A stretch of 64,000 bases of DNA from Kalmusia sp. IMI 367209 (lineage: Eukaryota; Ascomycota; Dothideomycetes; Pleosporales; Didymosphaeriaceae). The notes under the pieces were generated by a model. The model saw nothing but the letters and a program-made list of their open reading frames with translations. It had not been told where the DNA came from and did no database searches. Within the stretch, counting starts at the first letter, position 1; each line of letters opens with the position of its first letter. The stretch spans positions 310,001 to 374,000 of the forward strand of contig JAPEUQ010000012.1 of assembly GCA_027946365.1 (NCBI GenBank). Reading direction: 5' to 3'. The translations under genes were made by a program, and so were the position numbers. Shown here one piece after another: positions 55,366 through 64,000 of this stretch.

Positions 55366-55971
55366 TTTGGTCTCTTAAGACATGGAAGGCGCAATGCGAT
55401 CAAGGTCATGAATTAGATAGGCCATTGGTGCAAATATGGCTCGTCAAGTACATTTGGATCGGAGATGGTAGAAACTAGATCTTTCGAATATATGTACATC
55501 AAATTGGATGATAATTAAACGTTGGATCGGGCATTGCGGGTGCATTCCATGAAACATGGTGCCATCCCCTGACAAATGAGACCTACAATGACCTTTTCTA
55601 CCGCAAGAGCCCTTATAGTAACACATATCTATCTCACAGAATATCATGAACTATGTAGACCCAGAATAGAAAAAACATGAGGCCAATTTTGAAATCTTCG
55701 ACTTGGAGTTATATTTAGATGTAGCTACGCGGCTAATCTCAGCTCGACATCTCTTTGGAAGCCTTCAAGGTCATGATGCACAGATTATCATCGGACTTGA
55801 AGGAATCACATGAAGCTGAGGTAGGCATTTAAACAGTGAAGGACAGTATACAAGAGAGTGCATGAGAGCGTCCCTTAATTACATATGAGTCCACGTCAAA
55901 GATGCGAAAAGCGCTAACCAAAAGCGCATCTAGCCTCTACCACCGTACCACACCCCCCATCAACGTCACGA
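55366..55971. other. Intergenic between converging genes
   Basis: 606 bp, no gene or repeat recognised. Confidence 0.6.
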
Positions 55972-56250
55972 TTAATCCTTCCACAAGTCCTCCTGCGTCT
56001 TCTTCAAAAGGTCTTCCATCGCCAGATTAAGATTCAATTTCACCGCGCTCTTCGTCAAAACCTTGCTGTCCACGTCGACCTTCCCCATTGCTTTCTGCGT
56101 GTCCTCGTATCCGATCAGCATGACGCGGTACTGGTTCTGGCTGCGGAAACGACTGCTAGTGACGATGTCATAGTGCCGCGGTCGTCCATTGATCGAACCA
56201 CCATGCGTCAGCTTCGCGTTCGCTGCCGGAGTGTCGTTAGATGACGTCAT
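55972..56250 (-). CDS. Small protein of 92 residues, function unknown
   Basis: ATG-initiated frame: MTSSNDTPAANAKLTHGGSI, RPRHYDIVTSSRFRSQNQYR, LIGYEDTQKAMGKVDVDSK and a helical end NLNLAMEDLLKKTQEDLWKD. The balanced composition and helical C-terminus look coding. A second frame just upstream (MSTTATTNTRVKETQKDTLD at about 56361) could be an extra exon, but I found no clean splice join. No family recognised. Confidence 0.5.
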   Translation of the reverse strand: MTSSNDTPAANAKLTHGGSINGRPRHYDIVTSSRFRSQNQYRVMLIGYEDTQKAMGKVDVDSKVLTKSAVKLNLNLAMEDLLKKTQEDLWKD

Positions 56251-56893
56251 GGTAGCTTGGAAGGTACGAACAGAGTATCATGTCTTTGAGGTGGTCAAAA
56301 ACGTCGAGGGTGTCCTTTTGAGTCTCTTTGACTCTGGTGTTGGTTGTAGCGGTCGTAGACATGGTGAGCGATGAGGAGGATGGAGGATTGTGGGAGAGGA
56401 AAGTCGGAGTGATACCACACGGGGTGTACCATTTCTTTGTTCTGGACATGACGCAAACGCACGTCGACGGCAGGTATGTTCATTCCGGTTCCCCACCTGC
56501 AGCTAATCTGCTCGTAAGTCCGTGGTATTTGGGTAGTTACTAACTCATCTCAAAATGGCGACGTGCCGGATCTGCTTAGTATTCATTCACAGTCCCTGGT
56601 GGAGCAGTTCCCCCAACGCTGAAATTAGTCAGTGTCAATTCGGTCAGCAACAATTAAAAGTCACGTTATAAAGCCAAGCAAATGGCTGTAGTGATTTCCA
56701 ACCGTGGATAGAAACTTGTGATAAAATCATGAATGAATTTGATTGATATCATGGCATAAAGCTCATAAAGGATCGTGAGAAAATAACCAGACAAAACGCC
56801 AACGCTATGCTCAAGGAACGTCGCTCAAAGATGCAAGTAGAATTACGCGCAACCAATCCGCACCCCTGAAATACTTCTCCTCCACTTCATCGC
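56251..56893. other. Intergenic
   Basis: 643 bp; upstream of the 92-residue gene and downstream of the cupredoxin gene. Apart from the possible extra exon near 56361-56240, nothing is supported. Confidence 0.5.
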
Positions 56894-57433
56894 TTACAAA
56901 GGCTTGTTAGGCACAATGGAACCACCCTGCGAAGCATTAATGTCATCCGAAGGCTGCACAGTGACCGTGTTGACAGCCTTGGCCTTGTACGCCGCAAGCG
57001 TCTTGTCGCTGTCGAAGTTCTGGTTGATAACGCCGCTCATGCCCTTTTGGCAGTGTGTGCCGACCGTCTGGGAGCAGTAGTACCAGAATGGCTCCTTGTT
57101 CTGGACAGTGAAGGTGAACACGTTGGCGGCCTCGCCCTCCTTGGTGGCAAAATTGAAGCCAGAGAAGATGCCAGAGCCGTCCGCGAGAGGCTCGCACGGC
57201 TTGTCGAAGGAGGACTGGACGACGGTATGATTCTTTGGAAGGAAGTGGAACTCAATGAGGTCCCCGATCTCTGCGACGACGTTCTCCGGCTCGAAGTGGA
57301 GGCCATTGTTGGCGGTTGTGCTGCCGGCAGTGATGCGGTGGATGACACCAGTCGGTGTCACAGAGCTAGGGGCGGCGGTGGTGAGGCCGAAGAAGGTGGC
57401 AGCGGCAACAGCGAGGGTAGTGTAGGCGACCAT
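56894..57433 (-). CDS. Secreted cupredoxin-like protein
   Basis: Intronless, 179 residues, with signal peptide MVAYTTLAVAAATFFGLTTAA. The mature part has the plastocyanin-type layout: GLHFEPENVVAEIGDLIEFHF, then PKNHTVVQSSF (first His ligand), FTFTVQNKEPFWYYCSQ (Cys ligand), TVGTHCQKGMSGVIN (second His and Met ligand). All four usual type-1 copper ligands are therefore present. Fungal members of this family are small extracellular serine-rich proteins, often induced in growth on plants or in development; the electron partner is unknown. An AT-rich TATATAACC about 165 bp upstream on the minus strand could be the TATA box. Confidence 0.87.
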   Translation of the reverse strand: MVAYTTLAVAAATFFGLTTAAPSSVTPTGVIHRITAGSTTANNGLHFEPENVVAEIGDLIEFHFLPKNHTVVQSSFDKPCEPLADGSGIFSGFNFATKEGEAANVFTFTVQNKEPFWYYCSQTVGTHCQKGMSGVINQNFDSDKTLAAYKAKAVNTVTVQPSDDINASQGGSIVPNKPL

Positions 57434-60400
57434 TTTTGCAGATGTAGTAGATAGAGGTATTATTTGGAGAATTGAAAGTATAGATGACTTGATACTGAGT
57501 ATGAGAACGAGGAGATGAGTGTTGAAGATGTAGATGCTTGTGATGTTCGAGTGCGTTGATGTTGTGATGATGATATTTTTCGTTGACAGGACGGGAGGTT
57601 ATATAGTTAACTGAAGGTGGTACTTGTATACTACATCGCCAGCAACGCCTCTTGGCTTCTCGAGACATGGGCGCGGATGAGGTCGTTGCCGGATGGCTGC
57701 GCGCAACGTGCCACGGTGAGCTCTGGTCAGCCTCCACAGCTTTTCCAAATTGCGAACTATCGTGAGATTCCAAGACCAAGGCCTCCGCAGTTTTCTGTCA
57801 GACACTCATTTTGATTTAGCTTTTTGGTCTTTACGCCAATCATAGGCGCTGTCATTTTCTGCTGTTGCTGCCGAGATAGGCATGGAGCTCAGCCTCCTGC
57901 TCAGCCGCACAGCTCCCGAGACGCTGACCATATGACAAACCTTTGGACGAGCTGCCACTATTTCCAGACAGCGAATTAAAATTTCTCCTTCGGATCGTAC
58001 GGTGCGCCACATATGATCGGTCTAGAATCATCACGAAAATCGTGCGCGTTGATTTGGTGAGCGTGTCGTTTCTCCACAGCTCTCCAATCCTACATCATCC
58101 AGGGGACGTGCTTCTGCGCGCAGCAGTGTTGTTGCCGAGAATGAAAAGTGCCGAAGTAACACATGAGTTTTGACGAGGTAAACATGTGCTCAAGTTGACT
58201 AGAGCTGGAGTTGACTCAAGCTGGAACGTGAAGGTGGATTGCTTTGGAACCTTATAGCCTAAAAATAGATGCTGAGCGTGAGTGAGGACTCGGCTCATGA
58301 ACACGTCGTAATTTTTTGACTGTGCCGCTCTGACTGTAGTGTATCAGAAGCAGGTGAACGAAAATGAATGGGCATGATCTTGATGATGAAAGTGATGCTG
58401 TAGAGATGGAAGTAGGGAGTTGTGGGGATGGGAAGTTCGGTCGATGCGCTGCACCAGAGTAAAGGTCGACGCGCCATAGTTCCATTCGAACCTTTCGACT
58501 CCAACGTCACATTGAATTCTAGCAAACCTACGTCAAGTGTCTGATCATTTTCATCTCCCGAAGCCGAAGAGTTAAGTTCAGCTTGTAATCTCCACGCAAC
58601 TAGTTTCAGCTGTTGATAGATCTGAGCAGTTACGTAAATTATCTCACGAGGAAAGAGTGAATTGATTGCACATCCTCCGCAAAGTCCTGGGCCTGTATAA
58701 CATCGTCTATTCTCTGATTGGTTCCGTAGTGCTGGTTGCAAGTCTGCCTGACCCCGCCCGTTTGCCTCTTTTGGGGCAACACAGTGTCTGCATATTCTGG
58801 AACCATGATATTATTCAACTACACATACAAGGCAGGAGACGTGTCTGAGTACAGGCGCGGGAGCGCTTACTGCTGATGTCGCAGGATGGGGCCGGAGATC
58901 TCCCCACATTTTCACCACCGTAATGTCGTGGCTATGTTGAGTCTATGCGGCACACCGGCGGTAAGAATCGGTGTGAAGAAAGCAAATGAGATGATGAGTT
59001 TGATGAGGATGATGCTAGAGCTGAATATTCTGGGATCACCACCTCAATCATAAGCACGATCTGGGTAATATGCAGCGAGGGCAGCGCTTCAAGGCGTGCA
59101 TAAGAAGAGTAAGCTCTTATTTTTCATCGAGCAAATTTGCAGACTACATTTAGAAGGACTTCTATATCAGATCATCTAATCTTCATATTTGAGCCAAGAC
59201 TACTAAAACTAGCCATCGTAGGCTGCGAGGGACGTGGTAGCTGATCTGTCTTCGTGGAAGAATTCGGGCTGGGGAAGGATGACTGGTACTATTCAGCTCT
59301 TTAATTCGTCATTCACAATTCCATATGGTGTGGTACGAAGATAAAGCCTGTGTACTGTGTATTACATCGTGGAACAGTTACCTCAGTAAATATAAAACAC
59401 CCTACGAAAGATGGTCATCAAGATCTACAACTGAGTACATCAAATCTAGAAAAAGGTTCAAACTCTTCGTGTTGCATTCGTTGACAACGCGACGTCCGTC
59501 AACAGTATCGAAGACATCAATGTCCTGTCTTGTGGAGGAAGATGCGATGCCTTCTAAGGCTGACAATGAAATGATTACTCAAATCTGCACAGCTTATCAC
59601 CACCCTGTCCGAGCTGGATCTCCAGTGCCTCAACTTCTCCGTGCGTCCAAGCTACCACGATATCGTCAGTCCAACCCATCGGCGCGAAATACTTGGTCCT
59701 TGGATTAAGTTTTATCCTTGGGGCGGAATTTGTCGGGCTGTCTTTCCTGATCTGCCCGAAGCAGCTAGCGGCCCCGCGCGCCACAAGCGTCGGCTTGCCG
59801 CATTCGGTTATATGGGAAAGACGCGCCGCGAGTTGGGAGCAGCGCAAAGGTCAAGAATTAGCTGGTGAAACGGGAGGTGTGGAACGCGACTGCGGCCGGG
59901 ACGAGCTGCGGAGAGAAAGCTGGGGAAGACTGGGGATTTTGACGACTTCAGAGGCCGCGGCTTTTGGTCGACGATGACGTCATGGCCTGTGCTTTTCGGG
60001 AGAGAGGTGCTTTCTTATAACATTTGTGAGTTTGGTATAAGGTCACAAGTTGTTTATTTGTATAACAATCTCATGTTCACTATAGCTTCGAGCATAATAG
60101 TTAAGTAGATTTCATACCCAGATACCTATTTTGCCGTAATGCGAGCGCAATCACCCCTGATGCTGTGAGAACGACATGATATCAACATGACTTGGAACGT
60201 TCGAGAGGTCGATAGTGCACGAGCCAAAGCGAAGTATCTCGAATACCGACCGGTGGGCCCAACGCACGTTATTCCCTCGTGACACTCGCAACCTTCCGCT
60301 CCGGCTCGACCAACCCACACGGCCCGATTACCATGCGGAGCACGCCCCCAGCATCTACACGCTTGGCAAGCATTTTGGCAATTCCCCCCTTGTCATAGCT

Positions 60401-60621
60401 CCATGCCATGCGTGCTGCGACATGAAATTGTTGGCCAACTGGCTGGATTGCTGGGTTGACACGCGCGCTAGCACCCCGGTCCCGATCGTCTCCACCTCCG
60501 CAATGTTTGGCCGAAGATTTTGCATATAAGGACCGCCGACTTCCCCAGAGACAATGCAGCGCCTGAGCCATTCAGGGTTGTTCTAATTGCAATCGTAACA
60601 GATTCGCTGTGTCTTTGAGCA
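57434..60621. other. Gene-poor stretch, 3.2 kb
   Basis: The largest gene-free interval of the window. It includes the promoters of the cupredoxin and the sugar transporter. Open frames (for example 58741-58295 minus, 59325-59708 plus) have no family features. No tRNA, transposon end or long repeat was recognised by eye. Confidence 0.45.
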
Positions 60622-62533
60622 ATGGAGAAGAGCGACGGCATTTACGTTAGACCTGGGGAGCAACATCAAGAAGTCGTCGGCATGGAACCGACGGAGAGAG
60701 CGTGGATCACACGAGAGCCTTACGGCCCAACTGGTATGTTTTAAATGATATACAGAATCATGATGATAATACTCATAGAATCCAGGGTTCAAAGGACTCT
60801 TTAGCAATTACTATGTCGCCATGTGCGCTGCGTTTGCCACCATCGGTGGACTGCTATTCGGATACGATCAGGGCGTTATCTCTGTTACGCTTGTCATGGA
60901 CCAATTCTTGAACCGTTTCCCGCGCGTATCAGAGACGGCTTCTGGTGCAGGTTTTTGGAAAGGTCTCATGACTGCCATGTTAGAGCTCGGTGCCCTCCTC
61001 GGAGCCCTATTTGCAGGCTGGCTAGCCGATAAACTCTCGAGGAAATGGTCAATCGTCGTTGCGGTCTGTATCTTCACCATAGGCAGTATCCTGCAAACCG
61101 CAGCGCAAGAATATGCAATGCTCACTATCGGACGTTTGATTGGAGGCGCAGGAATCGGAATGTGAGTCTGCAATCTCTTGACCCTATACTTCTCGTGATG
61201 GAAGAGCTTCATCTGACTCGTGGCATTATAGGCTTGCCACCATCTCCCCCCTCTACATTTCCGAAATCGCGCCCCCCGAAATTCGTGGAGCCCTCCTCGT
61301 CCTCCAAGAATTCAGCATCGTCTTTGGCATCGTAATCGCTTTCTGGACCACCTATGGCACACGCTACATGCCCAGCGAATGGTCCTGGCGCCTGCCCTTC
61401 CTCATCCAGATGATCCCAGGCGTTATCCTTGGTGTTGGAATCATCTTCCTCCCATTCTCACCGCGCTGGCTCGCATCCAAGGGCCGCGATCAGGAAGCAT
61501 TGCAAGTTCTGTCGAAGCTGCGACGCCTTCCCGAGACCGACTCACGCGTATATCAAGAGTGGTGTGAGATTCGGGCTGAAGTCGCTTTCACGAAGGAAGT
61601 CAACGCTGAGAAGCATCCGCAGCTGCAGGAGCCGACGAGGGCAAACCGAATCAAACTTGAGATTGCTGCGTGGGGCGACTGCTTCAGACACGGTTGTTGG
61701 CGGAGGACTCTCGTGGGTGTGGGCATCATGTTCTTCCAGCAATTTGTCGGCATCAACGCGCTGATCTATTACTCGCCCTCTTTGTTCAAGACACTAGGCC
61801 AGGACTACGAGATGCAACTCCTCCTCTCAGGTATCATAAACTGCACCCAACTCGTCGGCGTCGTGACCTCTCTTTGGACCATGGATCGTTTCGGCAGGAG
61901 GTAAGTTCCCCCCCAAAATCCCCCCTCTCTTCTCCCTTTCCCACGTTTCCTAACTTTCCCACTAGGCCTCTCCTACTCGTCGGCGCAGCCCTCATGTTCA
62001 TTGCCCACCTCATAATCGCCATCCTCGTCGGCAAGTTTGGCGACGCCTGGACGTCCTACAAGACCGAAGGCTGGGTCGCCGTCGCCTTCCTCTTCTTCTA
62101 CATGTTCAGCTTCGGCGCAACGTGGGGTCCCGTGCCGTGGGCCATGCCCTCCGAGATCTTCCCCTCGTCTCTCCGCGCAAAGGGCGTCGCTCTTTCCACC
62201 TGCTCCAACTGGCTCAATAACTTCATCATCGTAAGTCATTCTTCTCCCGTTGGAGGTTCATCTGAGTGTGGCGCTAACGAAGAGTTACAGGGCCTGGTTA
62301 CTCCTCCGCTGGTTCAAAATACTGGGTTCGGCGCGTACACGTTCTTCGCCGTATTCTGTCTGCTTGCTTTTGTGTTCACCTTCTTCTTCGTTCCTGAGAC
62401 GGCGGGCAAGACGTTGGAGCAGATGGACCAGGTTTTTAAGGATGTGAGCAGTGAGGCTGAGGAGGCGAGGAAGATGCGGATTGAGCAGGAGATCATGGCG
62501 GAAAACCGAAACAACACGGTGCAGAAAGCGTGA
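60622..62533 (+). CDS. MFS sugar (hexose-type) transporter
   Basis: Plasma-membrane proton/sugar symporter of the fungal sugar porter family. Exons 60622-60733, 60786-61161, 61232-61900, 61966-62230 and 62291-62533 join in phase (introns 52, 70, 65 and 60 bp) to 554 residues. Family motifs: GGLLFGYDQGVISV, GWLADKLSRKWSIV (RxGRR-like loop), QTAAQEYAMLTIGRLIGGAGIG, PLYISEIAPPEIRGALLV (PESPR-like region follows as PFSPRWLASKGR), FFQQFVGINALIYYSPSLF, DRFGRRPLLLVGA, PVPWAMPSEIFPSSLRAKG and VPETAGKTLEQMD. Twelve helices expected. The sugar is not deducible. Confidence 0.93.
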
Positions 62534-62902
62534 GGAAGAGGATAAAACGATCTTTACGGCGACTGTGTGCGCTCAGTGCGAGTTTTATCATTCATAGCTA
62601 AGCACAGATGACATGGCATCCTAGTTTTGAAAAGTCTCATGTGAATTTGCGGTCTGTTTCCCGGTGATGATGATTGAGGATGCCTAACCTATTGAGCCTA
62701 CATACTCCAAAATGCGTCTATGAGATCGTTCAACGTTACTATGGGGTATGATACAATGCGAGCGCGAATTCTTATAAACTTCCTTACTCCACGATGGAAT
62801 AGCCACAACGCATCATCACTAATCTCAGATGAACAACAACACAACACCACCACCACCACCACCACCACCACCACCACCACATACACCAATAGACTAAGTG
62901 TT
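62534..62902. other. Spacer between the transporter and the helicase gene
   Basis: 369 bp between converging genes, mostly 3' flanks; it contains the trinucleotide repeat listed separately. Confidence 0.6.
62844..62881. repeat. (ACC)n trinucleotide microsatellite
   Basis: About twelve uninterrupted ACC/CAC triplets in a row, preceded by ACAAC repeats. It lies just downstream of the helicase stop codon, so probably in its 3' untranslated region, where it reads GGT on the mRNA strand. Confidence 0.85.
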
Positions 62903-64000
62903 TTAAGTTGGCATTGCCATGATCGAGCTCCACGCACCTCCACCTCCACCTCCACCGGCACTAGCACCAGCACCAGCCCCGCTGCCTCCGCCAGGCCGTC
63001 GGCTCCCAGCACCAATGGAAGGGGTCTTCCTTGTACCAGCAGTACCGCCAGACCTCCTAGCAACAGGAGCTTTACTGGCTCCTCTTTTCGTCACCCCACC
63101 GTATGATTTACCGAAGCTCCCGGAACTTCTCTTCCGGAAGGCACCTTTCTTCTTGAAGGGTGGTTTTGACGAGCCAGCTCGTGAAGCGGCAGGCCTAGCC
63201 GCACTAGGAGCTTTGGGGCGAGGATTTGGTTTCGAAGCTTCAGCTTGTGAATAACGTCTGTTAAACTCCTCTACTCTTGGATCGACCTGATGATTGAAGA
63301 AGTGGCTGGTGTGCACTCCTTCGTCATCCTCATCCTCATCATCCTCATAATCACCCATTGAGATGACACTCTCGTCCTCCATACCTACTTGTTCTTCGTC
63401 TTCGTCGCTGTCACAGAGGTCAATGACATTCTGGTGATTGGGATCTTCGGGCCTTTCTTCGTCGTCATCGTCGTCAGGTCGGATGTTCCTCTGTCGTTTG
63501 GAAACTAAATGCCTCGGTACAGGTAGTTGGTTTCCAAATATTTCTCTCGTATTGCGGATAAGGGTAAGAAACCTCTTTCCATACAATTTCACCATTTCAG
63601 TATTGATGCCAGGTAGGGCAGACATTTCTTCTGCGTTGTTTGGAAGGTCCAGACACATCTCACGAAGAACTGTATCTGAGAAAGGCGCGAATCTGAGCCC
63701 TTTGTCTATTTTGATCTTCTGTATCACGGATTTGGCTTGTGCCATGAAATCGTCGAGGACCATTATTTGGAGATCATTAAGATCGGAAAGTCTCTTGTCC
63801 ACAGTAATGGGCGCAGCGGGTGCCTTCTGCTTTGTCGCCCGCGGAAGAGGTCTTGCATCGCGTACGGGTGCAAAATCACTGTCATCGTTGTAGTCATCAT
63901 CATCGTTATCGTCAGCTAGGACGAAATCATCGTAGTTTATCCGACCCTTCCCGCGTGTTGGATGAGGAGCAACGCCATAGTAACTATCATCGTCATCTTG
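62903..64000 (-). CDS. RecQ helicase, Sgs1/BLM type, C-terminal part only
   Basis: The visible 365 codons are an uninterrupted frame that reaches the right edge, so the 5' part lies outside. The HRDC domain is clear at about 63790-63560: LNDLQIMVLDDFMAQAKSVIQ, FSDTVLREMCLDLPNN, MSALPGINTEMVKLYGKRFL. It is preceded by an acidic stretch (DDNDDDDYNDDSD) and followed by acidic DDDDDEERPEDPN and DSDEDEEQ, then a basic, Gly/Ser/Ala-rich tail (KKKGAFRKRSSGSFGKSYGG) ending in a run of glycines. This is the organisation of fungal Sgs1/BLM-type helicases. The helicase core is not in the window. RMI1, its complex partner, is encoded at 7756. Confidence 0.85.
   Translation of the reverse strand, partial: QDDDDSYYGVAPHPTRGKGRINYDDFVLADDNDDDDYNDDSDFAPVRDARPLPRATKQKAPAAPITVDKRLSDLNDLQIMVLDDFMAQAKSVIQKIKIDKGLRFAPFSDTVLREMCLDLPNNAEEMSALPGINTEMVKLYGKRFLTLIRNTREIFGNQLPVPRHLVSKRQRNIRPDDDDDEERPEDPNHQNVIDLCDSDEDEEQVGMEDESVISMGDYEDDEDEDDEGVHTSHFFNHQVDPRVEEFNRRYSQAEASKPNPRPKAPSAARPAASRAGSSKPPFKKKGAFRKRSSGSFGKSYGGVTKRGASKAPVARRSGGTAGTRKTPSIGAGSRRPGGGSGAGAGASAGGGGGGGAWSSIMAMPT

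Noticed and set aside
1..64000. tRNA, rRNA or CRISPR features
   Set aside because: No T-loop/acceptor-like arrangement, rRNA motif or regular short repeat-spacer array was recognised by eye; a covariance-model search would be decisive for tRNAs.

Overview
The window is nuclear DNA from a filamentous ascomycete (Pezizomycotina, most likely a dothideomycete). The evidence is many short introns of about 47-95 bp with GT-AG ends, CCR4, Sec14, Vps51 and AcrB genes of fungal type, a highly reducing type I polyketide synthase, and a HeLo-like/pseudokinase protein. Genes lie on both strands, there are no operons, and exon models were built here by matching reading-frame phase across candidate splice sites. 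I recognise no rRNA, tRNA, CRISPR array or intact transposon.

Left arm (1-10.4 kb), minus then mixed: a large sacsin-like HSP90-type ATPase gene running off the left edge; a divergent pair encoding Vps51 (GARP tether) and RMI1 (double-Holliday-junction dissolution); and a small orphan gene. Accessory block (10.8-33 kb): a complete 2510-residue highly reducing PKS (KS-AT-DH-MT-ER-KR-ACP) with no recognisable tailoring genes beside it; an NCS1 nucleobase-type permease; a 2-oxoglutarate dioxygenase gene broken by a 2-nt frameshift; a HeLo-like plus pseudokinase protein, possibly a cell-death effector; a secreted intradiol dioxygenase; and a small secreted SGNH-like protein. Gene-poor stretches of 1-3 kb separate these.

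Housekeeping block (33.8-49.4 kb): an unrecognised 634-residue protein, Sec14, CCR4 (deadenylase), a SAM methyltransferase, a divergent pair encoding an LYR-motif protein and a probably mitochondrial hot-dog thioesterase, and AcrB-type membrane coiled-coil protein. Right arm (50-64 kb): a single-pass membrane protein, a Rieske oxygenase of choline-monooxygenase type, two unrecognised small genes, a secreted cupredoxin, an MFS sugar transporter, and the C-terminal HRDC part of a RecQ (Sgs1/BLM-type) helicase running off the right edge.

Three genes (dioxygenase, CCR4, thioesterase) each need a 1-2 nt change to keep frame although everything around the break looks conserved. This could be real decay or local consensus error, and raw reads should decide it. 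The most interesting biology is the HeLo-like/pseudokinase protein, the isolated PKS, the permease/dioxygenase pair, and the W/K repeat array inside the sacsin-like ATPase.
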